Shown piece by piece: positions 36,694 through 46,685 of a stretch of 64,000 bases of DNA. The translations under genes and the position numbers were made by a program. The DNA comes from Vibrio spartinae (GTDB lineage: Bacteria; Pseudomonadota; Gammaproteobacteria; Enterobacterales; Vibrionaceae), in the NCBI RefSeq assembly GCF_024347135.1, contig NZ_AP024907.1, forward strand, positions 3,835,001-3,899,000, given 5' to 3'. The notes beneath the pieces are model-generated. The model did no database searches. It worked only from the letters and a program-made list of their open reading frames with translations, and had not been told where the DNA came from. How positions within the stretch are numbered: position 1 is the first letter of the stretch; each line of letters starts with the position of its first letter.

Positions 36694-37818
36694 TTATGCA
36701 GCGAAAGCGGCTGCTTTGGCTGCATCCAAACCAGCTTGCAGTGAATTGAGTTTGGTCGTTGCCCGCGCCAGCTCAGCCTGCGCATATTCCAACTGAGTCT
36801 CAGCCATATTACTGGCCTCAAGTGCTTGCTGATAATCACTGACTGCCTGATGATAGGCCTTCTGAATCAGGGTCAATAACGCAGTATCCTGCTGACTTTG
36901 AATAATAGTTTTGAGCCGGGCAATTTTCATCTCAGACTGCATAGAAATATTAGCCAACACAGTTTTGACCTGCTGATACGCTTTTTTGGCCTGCACCACA
37001 TCCGCACGAGATTTCACGAGGTTTTGCTGCACTTCAGAAGCGGCCTCATCATCTTTGGCATCTTCGAGTTGTGCCGTCAGATTGGCGTGATTTTCTTCCA
37101 CATCGAGCATATGGCTGAGTCGGGATTGTGTCTGTTGCTGGACATTCTGTAGCTGAGTCATCAGTGTTTCTACACTTTGTAATGCTGCCGAAGCACGATC
37201 AAACAGCGTATGACTCTGAGCATGATCGATATCACCACCGGTCAGAAGTGATTCAAGATCGACGGACTGTTGCAGTTCAAGGTCTGAAATTGAATAGGAT
37301 TCACTGGCAAAAGAGACCGTTGCATAACAACTCTGCAAGGCGGTCAGTGTCGTCGCAATGGCTTGATTTGCATCTGCTGTCGCCTGCCCGAGCATGCTGA
37401 CCAACTCATTTGGTATGGCCTTGTTAACCGATTTCTGCCGATTCACGAAATCGGTCAGTTTTTCAATCACATCAACCGAGAAGATCAACTGATTCACCAA
37501 CTGGGCAACCTGCTGAGAGGTCTCTGTCACTTCTGATTTGGCAGTTCCGGTTTGCTGATTGACGACTTTAGAGTATTGCTTCAGCTCCTCCACCTGAGAC
37601 ACCACCAGTTTAATTTGGTTAAACTGACCCAATGCGGTATTTTTCTTCGCTTCAGCATCTGTAAGTAGCTGAGCAAAATGGCTCTGTTTATCGGTAAGCG
37701 AGTTGACGACAGCATTCATCTCATCAATCTGATATTGCACATTGGCAACCTGACTGGTCAATGACTCAATCTCAAAATTCTTCTGCTCAGCGATACCAAC
37801 TTTCATTGTTGTTTGCAT
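36694..37818 (-). CDS. Coiled-coil eCIS-associated protein of unknown role
   Basis: A 374-residue, almost wholly helical protein with heptad-like runs throughout (for example VANVQYQIDEMNAVVNSLTD, QLEDAKDDEAASEVQQNL, QAKKAYQQVKTVLANIS) and an alanine-rich end. No signal peptide or membrane span. It lies between the ATPase gene and another coiled-coil gene in the eCIS operon. In Afp/PVC no protein of this form is listed at this place. Possible roles are a fibre or collar part, a chaperone for cargo, or a tail-length factor. GGAGA precedes the start. Confidence 0.6.
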   Translation of the reverse strand: MQTTMKVGIAEQKNFEIESLTSQVANVQYQIDEMNAVVNSLTDKQSHFAQLLTDAEAKKNTALGQFNQIKLVVSQVEELKQYSKVVNQQTGTAKSEVTETSQQVAQLVNQLIFSVDVIEKLTDFVNRQKSVNKAIPNELVSMLGQATADANQAIATTLTALQSCYATVSFASESYSISDLELQQSVDLESLLTGGDIDHAQSHTLFDRASAALQSVETLMTQLQNVQQQTQSRLSHMLDVEENHANLTAQLEDAKDDEAASEVQQNLVKSRADVVQAKKAYQQVKTVLANISMQSEMKIARLKTIIQSQQDTALLTLIQKAYHQAVSDYQQALEASNMAETQLEYAQAELARATTKLNSLQAGLDAAKAAAFAA

Positions 37819-37840
37819 AAATAATTCTCCAGATTATTGA

Positions 37841-39607
37841 TTATTCCTGCTCATCATCGGCTTCGTTTTTTTTAGCGGAACGACGTGTTTTCTTTTCTTC
37901 ACTGTCATCTTTATCCGTCACTTGTGCTGTCGATGCTGAGGGTTGTAGCTGCCCCAGATGATCTTCACTAGGAATAATTATGACGGGATCAGTATCCAGT
38001 GCGGAAAGTGATGACGCATAGCATCCCTGATCCACACCAGACGCTGGTGTAGTGAGCACAACGGGGATATAGGATGCGCCCGCAATCAGTGGATTACCGA
38101 AGTTATCAGTCATGTCATCAGGCACTGCAGCGGCCATCCTGTGGACACGTTTCCCGCTTTTCACCTTGCTGGATTCGATATGAGCCAGTTGATAGTTGGC
38201 ACTGGATACCTGCATCGCAATTGACTGATTAAAATAGAAATTCAGTGCACTGCACCCGGCTTCCGGTGGCAAAGGTGCGACCATCAATCCGCCGGTCGAA
38301 GGTTGGTAGGCGGGTAACAACATGACACGGAACTCGGGTTCATACTTCCCTTTGCTGCCCGTCACCATGAACAGGATTTGCCGGGAGTCATCATCAAAGC
38401 TGATTTTTTGTGCAACAGGTAGCTTGGTCAGTAATGTCACCGCCGGAGAAGCACTTGAGAGTACATTACTGTATGAACCGATATATTTCTGATACGTCAA
38501 ATCCAGTACAACATACATATACACCAGATAATCGCGTCCCAGTTGCAGAGGTTTTCCGGAAAAATCTAAGCAGGAATCGCCGTATTTAAGGGTAGTCTGA
38601 TAATGCCCTTGATCGTCTGGCGTTACCTCGGTAAACCGATCTTTCTGGTATTCGGCAAAGGTTGATTCAACCTGATCCTGTTTGATGCTGGACTTTTTAT
38701 CAGCACTGACGACGAAGACAAAATAATGTTGTGCGGGATCCCGTAATGTACTGCCGTCGGTCTTACCTAACTGTGTAGCGCATTGCTCCGGCAGTTGAGT
38801 GAATGCCGATGTAAATGGCTGGAAACTCACCGTGATCTGCTGATCCCCTTGGGCAACCGCAGTCAGATTAAAGTTCAGAGTGTCATTGCTGTCCTGAACG
38901 GTTCCATCGATCGCACTTTCCGCCGACTGTGCATCTTCCAGTGCACCTTCTGCTTTTTTCTCGGTTTGACTGGCGGTGAATAGAGCCTCCTGATCCGCAA
39001 CTCTGGCAGACGACAGCGATTTGAACTGAGTCTGAGCAGCTGCCAGCAGTTTTTCCAGCTCCGACTTCGAACGGGTCGCGCTCGACTCCAGCTCTTTTGC
39101 AATAACTTCAGAGCTGGAAGACGACGCTTCCATCGCCTTCTGAGATGCATATTCGGCCTGATTGGCCGTTTCCCGGATAAAAGCGTTGGCCTCCAGTGTC
39201 TTTTTGTAAATATCTGTACCGTAGCAGGCAGCAGCGGCAATATTCAGAGCACTACCGATATCACCCGCCAGTTTGGCAACGGCGGTCGCCGCCGTCTGAA
39301 CATTGGTTGCAGCCGTCGCACTATTGCTCACGGTTGTGGCAACATTGCTCTGAATCAGGTGAGTCGATTCAACCAGATTGTTCATCAGATTATCGTTTTT
39401 CACCCCTTGTTGATTGCTCAACCGGACAGCTTCCAACTGTTCACTGGTAGATTCCAGATTATCGAACGCTGTCAGTTGTGCTCCTTGCGCATAATACAGA
39501 CTGTACTGTGCGCCCCGCCGCTGAGATGCCAGCTTTTGTTGCTGGGCATACAAAGCATCAAGAGATGTCCCTACCACTTCTTGCAAGTTTTCCTGATACG
39601 AATTCAT
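37841..39607 (-). CDS. Coiled-coil plus beta-domain eCIS protein, possible fibre or surface component
   Basis: A 588-residue protein. Residues about 1-260 are helical and rich in Ala, Ser and Thr (HLIQSNVATTVSNSATAA, QKAMEASSSSSEVIAKELES), resembling trimeric coiled-coil shafts. Residues about 265-520 form a beta-rich region (ITVSFQPFTSAF, HYFVFVVSADKKS, RDYLVYMYVVLDL). The tail is short and highly charged (DKDDSEEKKTRRSAKKNEADDEQE region). The locus has no recognised tail-fibre gene, so shaft plus beta head makes this a fibre candidate. It starts 69 bases after the tape-measure gene with TAAGGTG upstream. Confidence 0.55.
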   Translation of the reverse strand: MNSYQENLQEVVGTSLDALYAQQQKLASQRRGAQYSLYYAQGAQLTAFDNLESTSEQLEAVRLSNQQGVKNDNLMNNLVESTHLIQSNVATTVSNSATAATNVQTAATAVAKLAGDIGSALNIAAAACYGTDIYKKTLEANAFIRETANQAEYASQKAMEASSSSSEVIAKELESSATRSKSELEKLLAAAQTQFKSLSSARVADQEALFTASQTEKKAEGALEDAQSAESAIDGTVQDSNDTLNFNLTAVAQGDQQITVSFQPFTSAFTQLPEQCATQLGKTDGSTLRDPAQHYFVFVVSADKKSSIKQDQVESTFAEYQKDRFTEVTPDDQGHYQTTLKYGDSCLDFSGKPLQLGRDYLVYMYVVLDLTYQKYIGSYSNVLSSASPAVTLLTKLPVAQKISFDDDSRQILFMVTGSKGKYEPEFRVMLLPAYQPSTGGLMVAPLPPEAGCSALNFYFNQSIAMQVSSANYQLAHIESSKVKSGKRVHRMAAAVPDDMTDNFGNPLIAGASYIPVVLTTPASGVDQGCYASSLSALDTDPVIIIPSEDHLGQLQPSASTAQVTDKDDSEEKKTRRSAKKNEADDEQE

Positions 39608-39676
39608 AAGTTCACCTTACCCTTCGTCGGTTAATTGGTGATTCACAATTCACAGTACAAACGACCAACCCGAAGG

Positions 39677-42600
39677 TTAAGTTGGCCAGGTGACGTAAAT
39701 CGGTTTCTTCATCCAAGGTAACCTGATGATCGAATAAGACAGCGGCGCTCGTGCAATCAACATATCGTAAGGCCGTTTTTCAACGATCAAGTCCCAGTGG
39801 TCCTGTGATTCAGTCAGGGTGCCGTTCCTGACCAGCCAGTTACCGCGAAAACCGTCAATGGACGTTTTCCCGATTGCTGGCCAATAGTCGATCACCGCCT
39901 CAATCAGGCTGTGAACGATGTCTGTTTCCTCCGTTGAAAGAGAGACACTGGTTTCAACCGGTTCAGAAGATGGCAAGCCGCATAACACTTTATTGAGTAA
40001 CAGGTAAGGCTCTGCGGTTTCCTGAGCACCGGTCGCTAAAAATTGTAAGCAGTGGACCGCTCGCCGCTGCATTGCAAAAGTCACAAACTGGTTGTCTTGT
40101 GTCAGCTGCAACCGTTCGAAAAATGCGGGAATAAAACTCTGGAGCAATACCAAACCGGCATTGAATAGTGCCATGGGAACTGTATGGCATGATGCTTGAT
40201 GTGGGTCGTCTGCAAGCCCCCATCGGCCAATCTCATTCCGGGAGTCCGGCCGTAAGGTGTCAATTGAGATTTCACGCTCGTTCGGAGCACAGCTCGAAGC
40301 CGATATTGCCTCAGACGATATGGTTTGACGCGCCGTCGCACGCTGAAGTATACGAATGAACGTTTGAATCGACGGTGCCAATGTATGTGTCGTCACAAGA
40401 CCCGGACGGGATAACTGCTGTACTAGTAACGCGGGCAAAACCGTTCCGACCTGTAATATCTTTCCGAATAGCGCTGCAACCAACGCATCAGGGGTCAGGT
40501 TTTGCCAGTGCTGACGCAGCCAGTTCTCTACAACACAACTCAGCAAATGCTGCTGTCGCTCTGCAAACGACATCTGCGGCAAATTCAATTGCAATACCAG
40601 TCGTTCCAATATCTGAATGGTCTCAATCTCAGCCTGAAGTGACAGCGGCGAACGTGCCATGACGTCCAGTAGTGATGCTAACGACAGATGAATCAATAGC
40701 CGATGATAGACAATTGAAATGCGCATCAGTGGCATGATCTGCTGCCGGAATGAGTCCGGATAGAAATAGAGCCAATCCAATAACGCCTGCTGCCAGTCAA
40801 CCGGAGGTCTGTCATGTGTTTGGGACGGATTCTGCCCTGATTTCAACCATTGCAGCACCCGAGCACGCCACTGCGGTTGTTGCAGATATTGTCCGCGTTG
40901 ATCCTGATACCAGGCAGAAATATCATCAGGTTGGTGAGTTGAATCGATACTCTCACCTGTTGGTGCCGGAGATAGTGGTAACAACACGGAGGTCGCCGCA
41001 ACAGTGGGATGAATCATCGGCAGTGGCGGGGCAACAAACTCAGCATCATGATGAACCGGATTGAGTTGTGCAAGAATCGCGACCCAATCCAGAACACCTG
41101 ATGAGTCAACCGATTGCTGTAACCGAAGACGCGAGGCAAGCACTGACCAGCGAACATTGTGTCGTTGTGCCCAATGTTGTAATGACGCGGCAACCCAGCC
41201 AGACACCTTGAGCCTAAATCCCCTCACACGGTGATGCAAATGCCGGTAGGCCCGCAACTCCTTGAGCCAAATCGCCCAACAACTCCGAGCAAGACTCTCC
41301 TTCAGATCGGATGGATAGCTCCCACCGATTCCCGCGACACTATCAGCCAGCTTCCGTAACCATTGCTGCCAATCAGCCGATCGCTGTAACGCTGTCGGTA
41401 ATAATGGTGCCAACGCCTGTTGCCCTGCTGAAGTCCGGGCAAATTTCATCAAGTATCCGACTGCATCAGGGTGTTGCTGAAGAACAGTCCATATCTGCTC
41501 CGAAGAGGAGATTTGCGATAAGGGGACCGTTCCATCGGATAAAGTAAAGACTTCAGGCCGCCATCGTGCAGCAGCAGCGACCATCTCAGCACAGACCGAC
41601 ACGCTGGCCACCGCCGCACATAAATGTGCAAGAGCTTCATGCCACACCTGAAAATCCTGACCGGTTTCACGCTGTAATGCTGAAAAAAAACGGTCCTGCC
41701 AGCGAGATATCGGCGTCGGATATGTCAACGGATTGAATAAGGCTTGGACCATCAGGGTCGCCAGCCAATGCATCGGATCAGCAGCAGGAATCCGGGGTAA
41801 TCCCCCCTGTGTTTGCCACCGCTGCAGCATAGCCAGCAACAGGAAGGCTGACGCTCCTGCTTGCGGTGATAGTGTGACCAGCAGTGCGCGAAGTTCACTC
41901 AGGCTCAGGTGACCACGCGCTGCCAGTGAATGCACCCAAAACTGACTGAGCGCCTTGGCTGGACGTGCCTGCCACTGCTGTTGCCGGAACAGGTATTGGA
42001 AATGCTGGTGACACGTTTCCGGGCGTAGATGTAAGATAACAATCAGTCTCCGGATAGGATCAATATCAAGCCCGGTCGCATCATCCGCTTGAACGCGGAA
42101 CCACGCTGCGGCGCTTTGCTGATTGAGCGCTGCACGTTGTAGTTCCTGAAGAATCGCCAGCAACTCAAAGTGATGAGGCGCCAATTGCCACTGCACCGAC
42201 GTCTTCACTAACATTGTCAGTAGCAACACATAGTCGAGATGATACTGACGACTCAACCCGACCAGCGTGGTATGCACCAATTGACGACGATTGAAGTAAC
42301 TGCCACTACTTGCCAGCAGATAATCCAGTAAAATCCGCCAGATCAACAATGGGTCAAGCCGCTGTGCCCGAAGCATTGTTTGGGTATGCCGGACATGCGT
42401 CTGAATAAAAAGCTGATCGCCCGGTGCAATGATCGCGACGAGTGTGTACAACTGTTCGTGACTCAGTTGCTGGAGTAAAAACAGCCGAACCTCTTCGCGC
42501 CGCCCTGCCTCACGAATGATCCGGGCAGTCCGACTCGCATCCTGCCCGGCTAAGCGGACAAACAACTCATTGAAGTAAACCGGTCGTATCGCTTGCTGAT

Positions 42601-43573
42601 AGAGGCGCTCGCGACTGTGCAGCATCTGTTGTAGCCGTTGCCACAAGTCCGGTTCAGTCACAACAACGGCATTGGCCGGCCGCTGCTGCTGCTGTTCCAA
42701 CATCCCCAAAACCTGTAAAAACTGCGGTGCCATCAGCCCCTGTGACAACATCTGACGAGCGATATCACTGAGACGATGTAACAGCGTGGAGAAATCTAGC
42801 TGCTCATGCTGTGCCATCTGAAATAATGTCGAGCGAACAAATTGCAGCGTATTAAACAGTGTTCCCCGCTCCACCAGCAGGTGGGTCAGAATCCAGTACC
42901 AAATATTGGATTTCAGCGTCCGCGAATGCATACCGCCCGAAGGTTGTTGTTGCTCACTCAAAGCGAGATGATCGGCATAACGGAGAATGAATTCCGAATG
43001 CCACGGTTCTAATAGCTGAATGGTTACTCGGATCCGAGGTTCACCCCACTGCCAGACGATTCTGCGTCGGACTGCGGCTGATGCCCCAACCTGACGCAAC
43101 AGATCAGCCACAGCCTGGGGTTGCTGCTCAAAGAGCTGCTCAACCATAGTCATCGGATGACTCAAGCGCGGTGTCCACCATGGGGACGTCCCGTGCAATA
43201 AGAACCACCGAAGTTGAGCAAGTGTCGAAACATGTAAATCGACAATCCGTAAACTTTGCCCACTGTCCATATACGACCCGGAACGATGCCGACGGAACAA
43301 CTGTATCAGCGCATCTTCCAACGCATCTCTGACTCGCTGTGGGAGTTGCCGATCCAAATCCTGTAATGACAGGGTTCCCAGATCCAGTTCCAGTCGCTCG
43401 ATTTGCCAAATCTGGGCAGCCGGACAATAACGCTCAAAACTCTGACTCAGAATACCGGGGAGCGCCTGATTACTCCACTGACTCAATGCATTCTGCAACG
43501 CGACGGCATGTTCCCGGTCATCAAACTGCGTTTGCCATTGGCAGCAGGCAACCATGTGCTCATGTCTCATCAT
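39677..43573 (-). CDS. Contractile injection system tape measure protein (CIS_TMP type)
   Basis: A 1298-residue protein with the N-terminal signature of CIS tape-measure proteins: the QIWQIERLELDLGTLSLQDL segment near 55-75. The remainder is a long series of helical hairpins with many Gln, Leu and Trp residues, without enzyme motifs. Its length would set the length of the sheath-tube. The family is the one found in Bacteroidetes-like and MAC-type eCIS, not the Afp14 type. Its start (GAGG six bases upstream) overlaps the end of the previous gene by 14 bases. Confidence 0.75.
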   Translation of the reverse strand: MMRHEHMVACCQWQTQFDDREHAVALQNALSQWSNQALPGILSQSFERYCPAAQIWQIERLELDLGTLSLQDLDRQLPQRVRDALEDALIQLFRRHRSGSYMDSGQSLRIVDLHVSTLAQLRWFLLHGTSPWWTPRLSHPMTMVEQLFEQQPQAVADLLRQVGASAAVRRRIVWQWGEPRIRVTIQLLEPWHSEFILRYADHLALSEQQQPSGGMHSRTLKSNIWYWILTHLLVERGTLFNTLQFVRSTLFQMAQHEQLDFSTLLHRLSDIARQMLSQGLMAPQFLQVLGMLEQQQQRPANAVVVTEPDLWQRLQQMLHSRERLYQQAIRPVYFNELFVRLAGQDASRTARIIREAGRREEVRLFLLQQLSHEQLYTLVAIIAPGDQLFIQTHVRHTQTMLRAQRLDPLLIWRILLDYLLASSGSYFNRRQLVHTTLVGLSRQYHLDYVLLLTMLVKTSVQWQLAPHHFELLAILQELQRAALNQQSAAAWFRVQADDATGLDIDPIRRLIVILHLRPETCHQHFQYLFRQQQWQARPAKALSQFWVHSLAARGHLSLSELRALLVTLSPQAGASAFLLLAMLQRWQTQGGLPRIPAADPMHWLATLMVQALFNPLTYPTPISRWQDRFFSALQRETGQDFQVWHEALAHLCAAVASVSVCAEMVAAAARWRPEVFTLSDGTVPLSQISSSEQIWTVLQQHPDAVGYLMKFARTSAGQQALAPLLPTALQRSADWQQWLRKLADSVAGIGGSYPSDLKESLARSCWAIWLKELRAYRHLHHRVRGFRLKVSGWVAASLQHWAQRHNVRWSVLASRLRLQQSVDSSGVLDWVAILAQLNPVHHDAEFVAPPLPMIHPTVAATSVLLPLSPAPTGESIDSTHQPDDISAWYQDQRGQYLQQPQWRARVLQWLKSGQNPSQTHDRPPVDWQQALLDWLYFYPDSFRQQIMPLMRISIVYHRLLIHLSLASLLDVMARSPLSLQAEIETIQILERLVLQLNLPQMSFAERQQHLLSCVVENWLRQHWQNLTPDALVAALFGKILQVGTVLPALLVQQLSRPGLVTTHTLAPSIQTFIRILQRATARQTISSEAISASSCAPNEREISIDTLRPDSRNEIGRWGLADDPHQASCHTVPMALFNAGLVLLQSFIPAFFERLQLTQDNQFVTFAMQRRAVHCLQFLATGAQETAEPYLLLNKVLCGLPSSEPVETSVSLSTEETDIVHSLIEAVIDYWPAIGKTSIDGFRGNWLVRNGTLTESQDHWDLIVEKRPYDMLIARAPLSYSIIRLPWMKKPIYVTWPT

Positions 43574-46500
43574 AAGGCACCTCTCGCATCACTGAAATCG
43601 CCCGCAACAATGCGGCCTGACAGTCGGATTGCTTCATATTTGCCGGAGCCAATGCATTACACAGTGACGTATTGGTCTGATGGATCTGACGGTTATACCA
43701 TCGACAGTAGCAGGCTATCAGTGCTGACATTTGCTGATAGTTGCCCTGACGCCACTGTAACCGAATGTGTGCGGGCCAATGAAACTGAACCATCTCGGCA
43801 AGAAAAGTCTGAAACTGATGTTGTTGCGTGAGTACGACATAATCGGGAAATGCTAACGTCGCACACAACCCTTCGGCCTCATTTGCTGGGATTGCATCTT
43901 CTGCATTTTCTGCATCTTCTGCACCGCTCGTTCCGCTGTCTGCCTGCTTCCCTGCTGTCTGTTCGCTTTTCGTCACACTTTCATTCACAGACGGATCGGG
44001 CGGTAACGGATCAGATTGCAACAAGGTTTGCTCAACCAGTACGAATCCACGCCGGACCCGCCCGAGCCAGTCCAACTGGTCAATATATTGCTGTAACTGT
44101 ATTTGCCCGAAGTCGCCTTCTGCATACGGTAATATCAACACCGGTTGTGTCCCGATTTGCACCACCAGTGCATCGGTTTGTCTGAGGACGGAAATATCAC
44201 GCAGTGTCTCCGCCATATCTGCGGCTGTGTTTTGGGTTGGGAATCGCTCCCCGTCTTTAGGGTTAGCAGCCAGCCAGCGGAGAAACTCGGGCACCAGTTT
44301 CAGCCGAAGCAGTGCAGTCGCGAGTGTTTGCAGATGGCGGGCAATGCCTAACAAAATGGCACATTTGAGTTCAAATACGGAAAAATCGGCATAATCCTGA
44401 TCGGTCAGCTTCACAAACTGATCCAATGCGCTGGCATCTAAAACACCATCTCTCATCAAAGCCTTGTATTGTGTCCGCTCGCTCTCCAGCAGTTGTTGAT
44501 TGCCATCTTGCAATGGCAATGACGCAGCGATAGCCTGACAACGCTTCACCACCTGATCATGATGAATGTCCTGCTCGGTTTGTCCCTGCTTTGCGAGTAT
44601 GGTCCGCAAATGGGCGATCCGGGCCTGAGCCATCGTGGCAACCAAGGTTTTTTGATCGATAAATCCTCGCCGATAAATTCCCCTCAGCAGTGGGGCCAAT
44701 GCATTCGAATAGCGGGATACCATGAGCTGACGATAAGCTTGTGTCTCTAACCGATAGCGTCCCGGTGTCGTTAACGGCTGAGCTTGTGAGAAGTCTCCCG
44801 CCAGATTACGCCGATAAGAAAGTGCCTGTAAATTTTGCAGCCAGATCCCTTTGATGATAATCCGGGTTTTCAAATGCCCCCCGAACCACTGGCAGCCATC
44901 GATAATTTCATCATAGCGATCAGCCGGTTCACCGTGGCGGGCGAGCAAATGACTCAACATAGCATCGCGCCGCTGTTCTGCCTCTTCTTGTGTTTCAGTG
45001 CACTGATTGAGCCCGTAGGCATACGTATTGAATGGATCGCGCCGAAAACGTTGCCAGACGAGTTTCTCGCGTTGTTTGGGCTCATCCGGGTCATCGGGAT
45101 AAAAATATTGGTAGCGGTTTTTTCCCTGCAATAGCGCTTGAACATCCGGCACATCATAGAGTGGCTGATAGAAATAACTGCGAACGAACGACTGACTGGG
45201 TATCGCCATGAGACGCGGATCGGCACAATTTTGAGCATAACGCTGAATCAAGGTGTTTTCTGCGGTCGCTCCACTGCCAAAACTAAAAGAAAACAGGTGG
45301 CCGAGGTTGGCCAACTGAGAAAATTGATTTGCCATTACCTGATCGAATAGCAGCAGATAACCTTTCAGCTGACGAGCCTGAGCCACCCGAAAATCCGACA
45401 TATCGGACTGCAATGAGTTCGCTCCCACACCATAATTGGCCGGAAAAGTATGTTGGATCGAATAATAACTTTCGATATTCCGATAACGCCCTTGGGGCAA
45501 CGGAGGAGCAATATCAACGCCCGCATCAACAGGGCTGGCCTGATGCTGCGCATGTAACCGGGTCAGAAAACGGCTCCGCTCCCATTTTGTAGCAACATTC
45601 AGTGAGACCTGACGACTCTGTATCTGAAAGTCATCACTGAGTACAATGGCAGCGACCTTGTCAGCAGCCACGGCTATCGACTGATGCGACGGTTGATCAC
45701 GAAAAGCCAGCTGTACCACAACCGCGACCCCAGACACCTCACTGATGCGTGACATCAAATCGATCAACCGGACTTCCTGTCGTTTTTCACCGAGTCTGCT
45801 TTTAGCCCCTTCCCCCGCAGATTGCTTCTCATGACAGTTCCAGCCATGTTGCAATAAAGGGCCGTTGAAAATGGTATCAGCTTCATAACCGTCCTTGGCT
45901 AGTTGCTGATACCCCTGTTGCCGGAACGGAGGACTGACATAATCAGCCAAAGCTAAATCGATTTGCCCAGCGACCAGATGCGGATCTGCATCGGGCGCCA
46001 GTAGAATCTGTCCGGAAAGCGCAATCACCTGAGGTTGTAGTAATACCGGCAATAAAAAATATTCGCCCAGATTGCGGTGTTGATTGAGTAAACGGTGCAC
46101 CGATTGAATCAATATATCCGCAGCCATCTTTTCAGTTGAACGATTCGGGGCTGATGACCCTGTTTCAGAAGCACGGCTTTCTACGTCATTGTTTTCTGCT
46201 GTCTCTTTTTTAACCACAGTGGTCGATTCGTGTTTGACATAAACCTCAACCTGATACAAACCTGTGGATTGACCGGCAATGAGCAGCGGTGTCAGATAGA
46301 GATTCTCGATACAATCAACCCGATCCAGAACTAGCTTGCGGTAATCATCAATAGTCACCGGAGCCGTCGTTAGAATTTCCTCCGCTCGGAAGAACTGCTG
46401 CGCATAGTCGATCTGGCCGTCAGACTGAGTTAATACATCCACCACTGGAAAACTGTTGACATACCCCAGTTCGGTCAGGGCATAACAGAGCTGTTCCAGA

Positions 46501-46685
46501 ATCGTCACGCCCGGATCACTGTCATTGAAGTTACTCCAAATGTGACCGACCTGTGATTTCAGTTGCCGGATGCCCTCCTGCTTCAAAAAAGTAAAATCTT
46601 GCTGTGGCGGCAGCGCTCCGGCAGAGATGCTGTTTTCCTGAACCAAGTATTGCAATGCTGACGACTGTAAACGGGTCTCATTCAT
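43560..46685 (-). CDS. eCIS baseplate wedge protein (Afp12/gp7-like)
   Basis: A 1041-residue protein in the place of Afp12/Pvc12. The N-terminal part carries the eCIS baseplate pattern (HIWSNFNDSDPGVTILEQLCYALTELGY near 50-75, a segment shared with the baseplate J group), and the rest is long and variable. It would form the outer baseplate wedge joining the J-like protein to fibres. An acidic low-complexity stretch (AEDAENAEDAIPANEAEG) lies near residue 940. Start and stop overlap both neighbours by a few bases, so translation is coupled. Confidence 0.8.
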   Translation of the reverse strand: MNETRLQSSALQYLVQENSISAGALPPQQDFTFLKQEGIRQLKSQVGHIWSNFNDSDPGVTILEQLCYALTELGYVNSFPVVDVLTQSDGQIDYAQQFFRAEEILTTAPVTIDDYRKLVLDRVDCIENLYLTPLLIAGQSTGLYQVEVYVKHESTTVVKKETAENNDVESRASETGSSAPNRSTEKMAADILIQSVHRLLNQHRNLGEYFLLPVLLQPQVIALSGQILLAPDADPHLVAGQIDLALADYVSPPFRQQGYQQLAKDGYEADTIFNGPLLQHGWNCHEKQSAGEGAKSRLGEKRQEVRLIDLMSRISEVSGVAVVVQLAFRDQPSHQSIAVAADKVAAIVLSDDFQIQSRQVSLNVATKWERSRFLTRLHAQHQASPVDAGVDIAPPLPQGRYRNIESYYSIQHTFPANYGVGANSLQSDMSDFRVAQARQLKGYLLLFDQVMANQFSQLANLGHLFSFSFGSGATAENTLIQRYAQNCADPRLMAIPSQSFVRSYFYQPLYDVPDVQALLQGKNRYQYFYPDDPDEPKQREKLVWQRFRRDPFNTYAYGLNQCTETQEEAEQRRDAMLSHLLARHGEPADRYDEIIDGCQWFGGHLKTRIIIKGIWLQNLQALSYRRNLAGDFSQAQPLTTPGRYRLETQAYRQLMVSRYSNALAPLLRGIYRRGFIDQKTLVATMAQARIAHLRTILAKQGQTEQDIHHDQVVKRCQAIAASLPLQDGNQQLLESERTQYKALMRDGVLDASALDQFVKLTDQDYADFSVFELKCAILLGIARHLQTLATALLRLKLVPEFLRWLAANPKDGERFPTQNTAADMAETLRDISVLRQTDALVVQIGTQPVLILPYAEGDFGQIQLQQYIDQLDWLGRVRRGFVLVEQTLLQSDPLPPDPSVNESVTKSEQTAGKQADSGTSGAEDAENAEDAIPANEAEGLCATLAFPDYVVLTQQHQFQTFLAEMVQFHWPAHIRLQWRQGNYQQMSALIACYCRWYNRQIHQTNTSLCNALAPANMKQSDCQAALLRAISVMREVPYDET

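Noticed and set aside
38783..38983. 66-codon frame antisense to the coiled-coil gene
   Set aside because: No ribosome site and no domain; it is a shadow of the opposite strand.
41311..45592. Several plus-strand frames of 60-140 codons within the tape-measure and wedge genes
   Set aside because: All lie opposite well-supported eCIS genes, with high Ser/Arg/Pro/His content typical of antisense translation.
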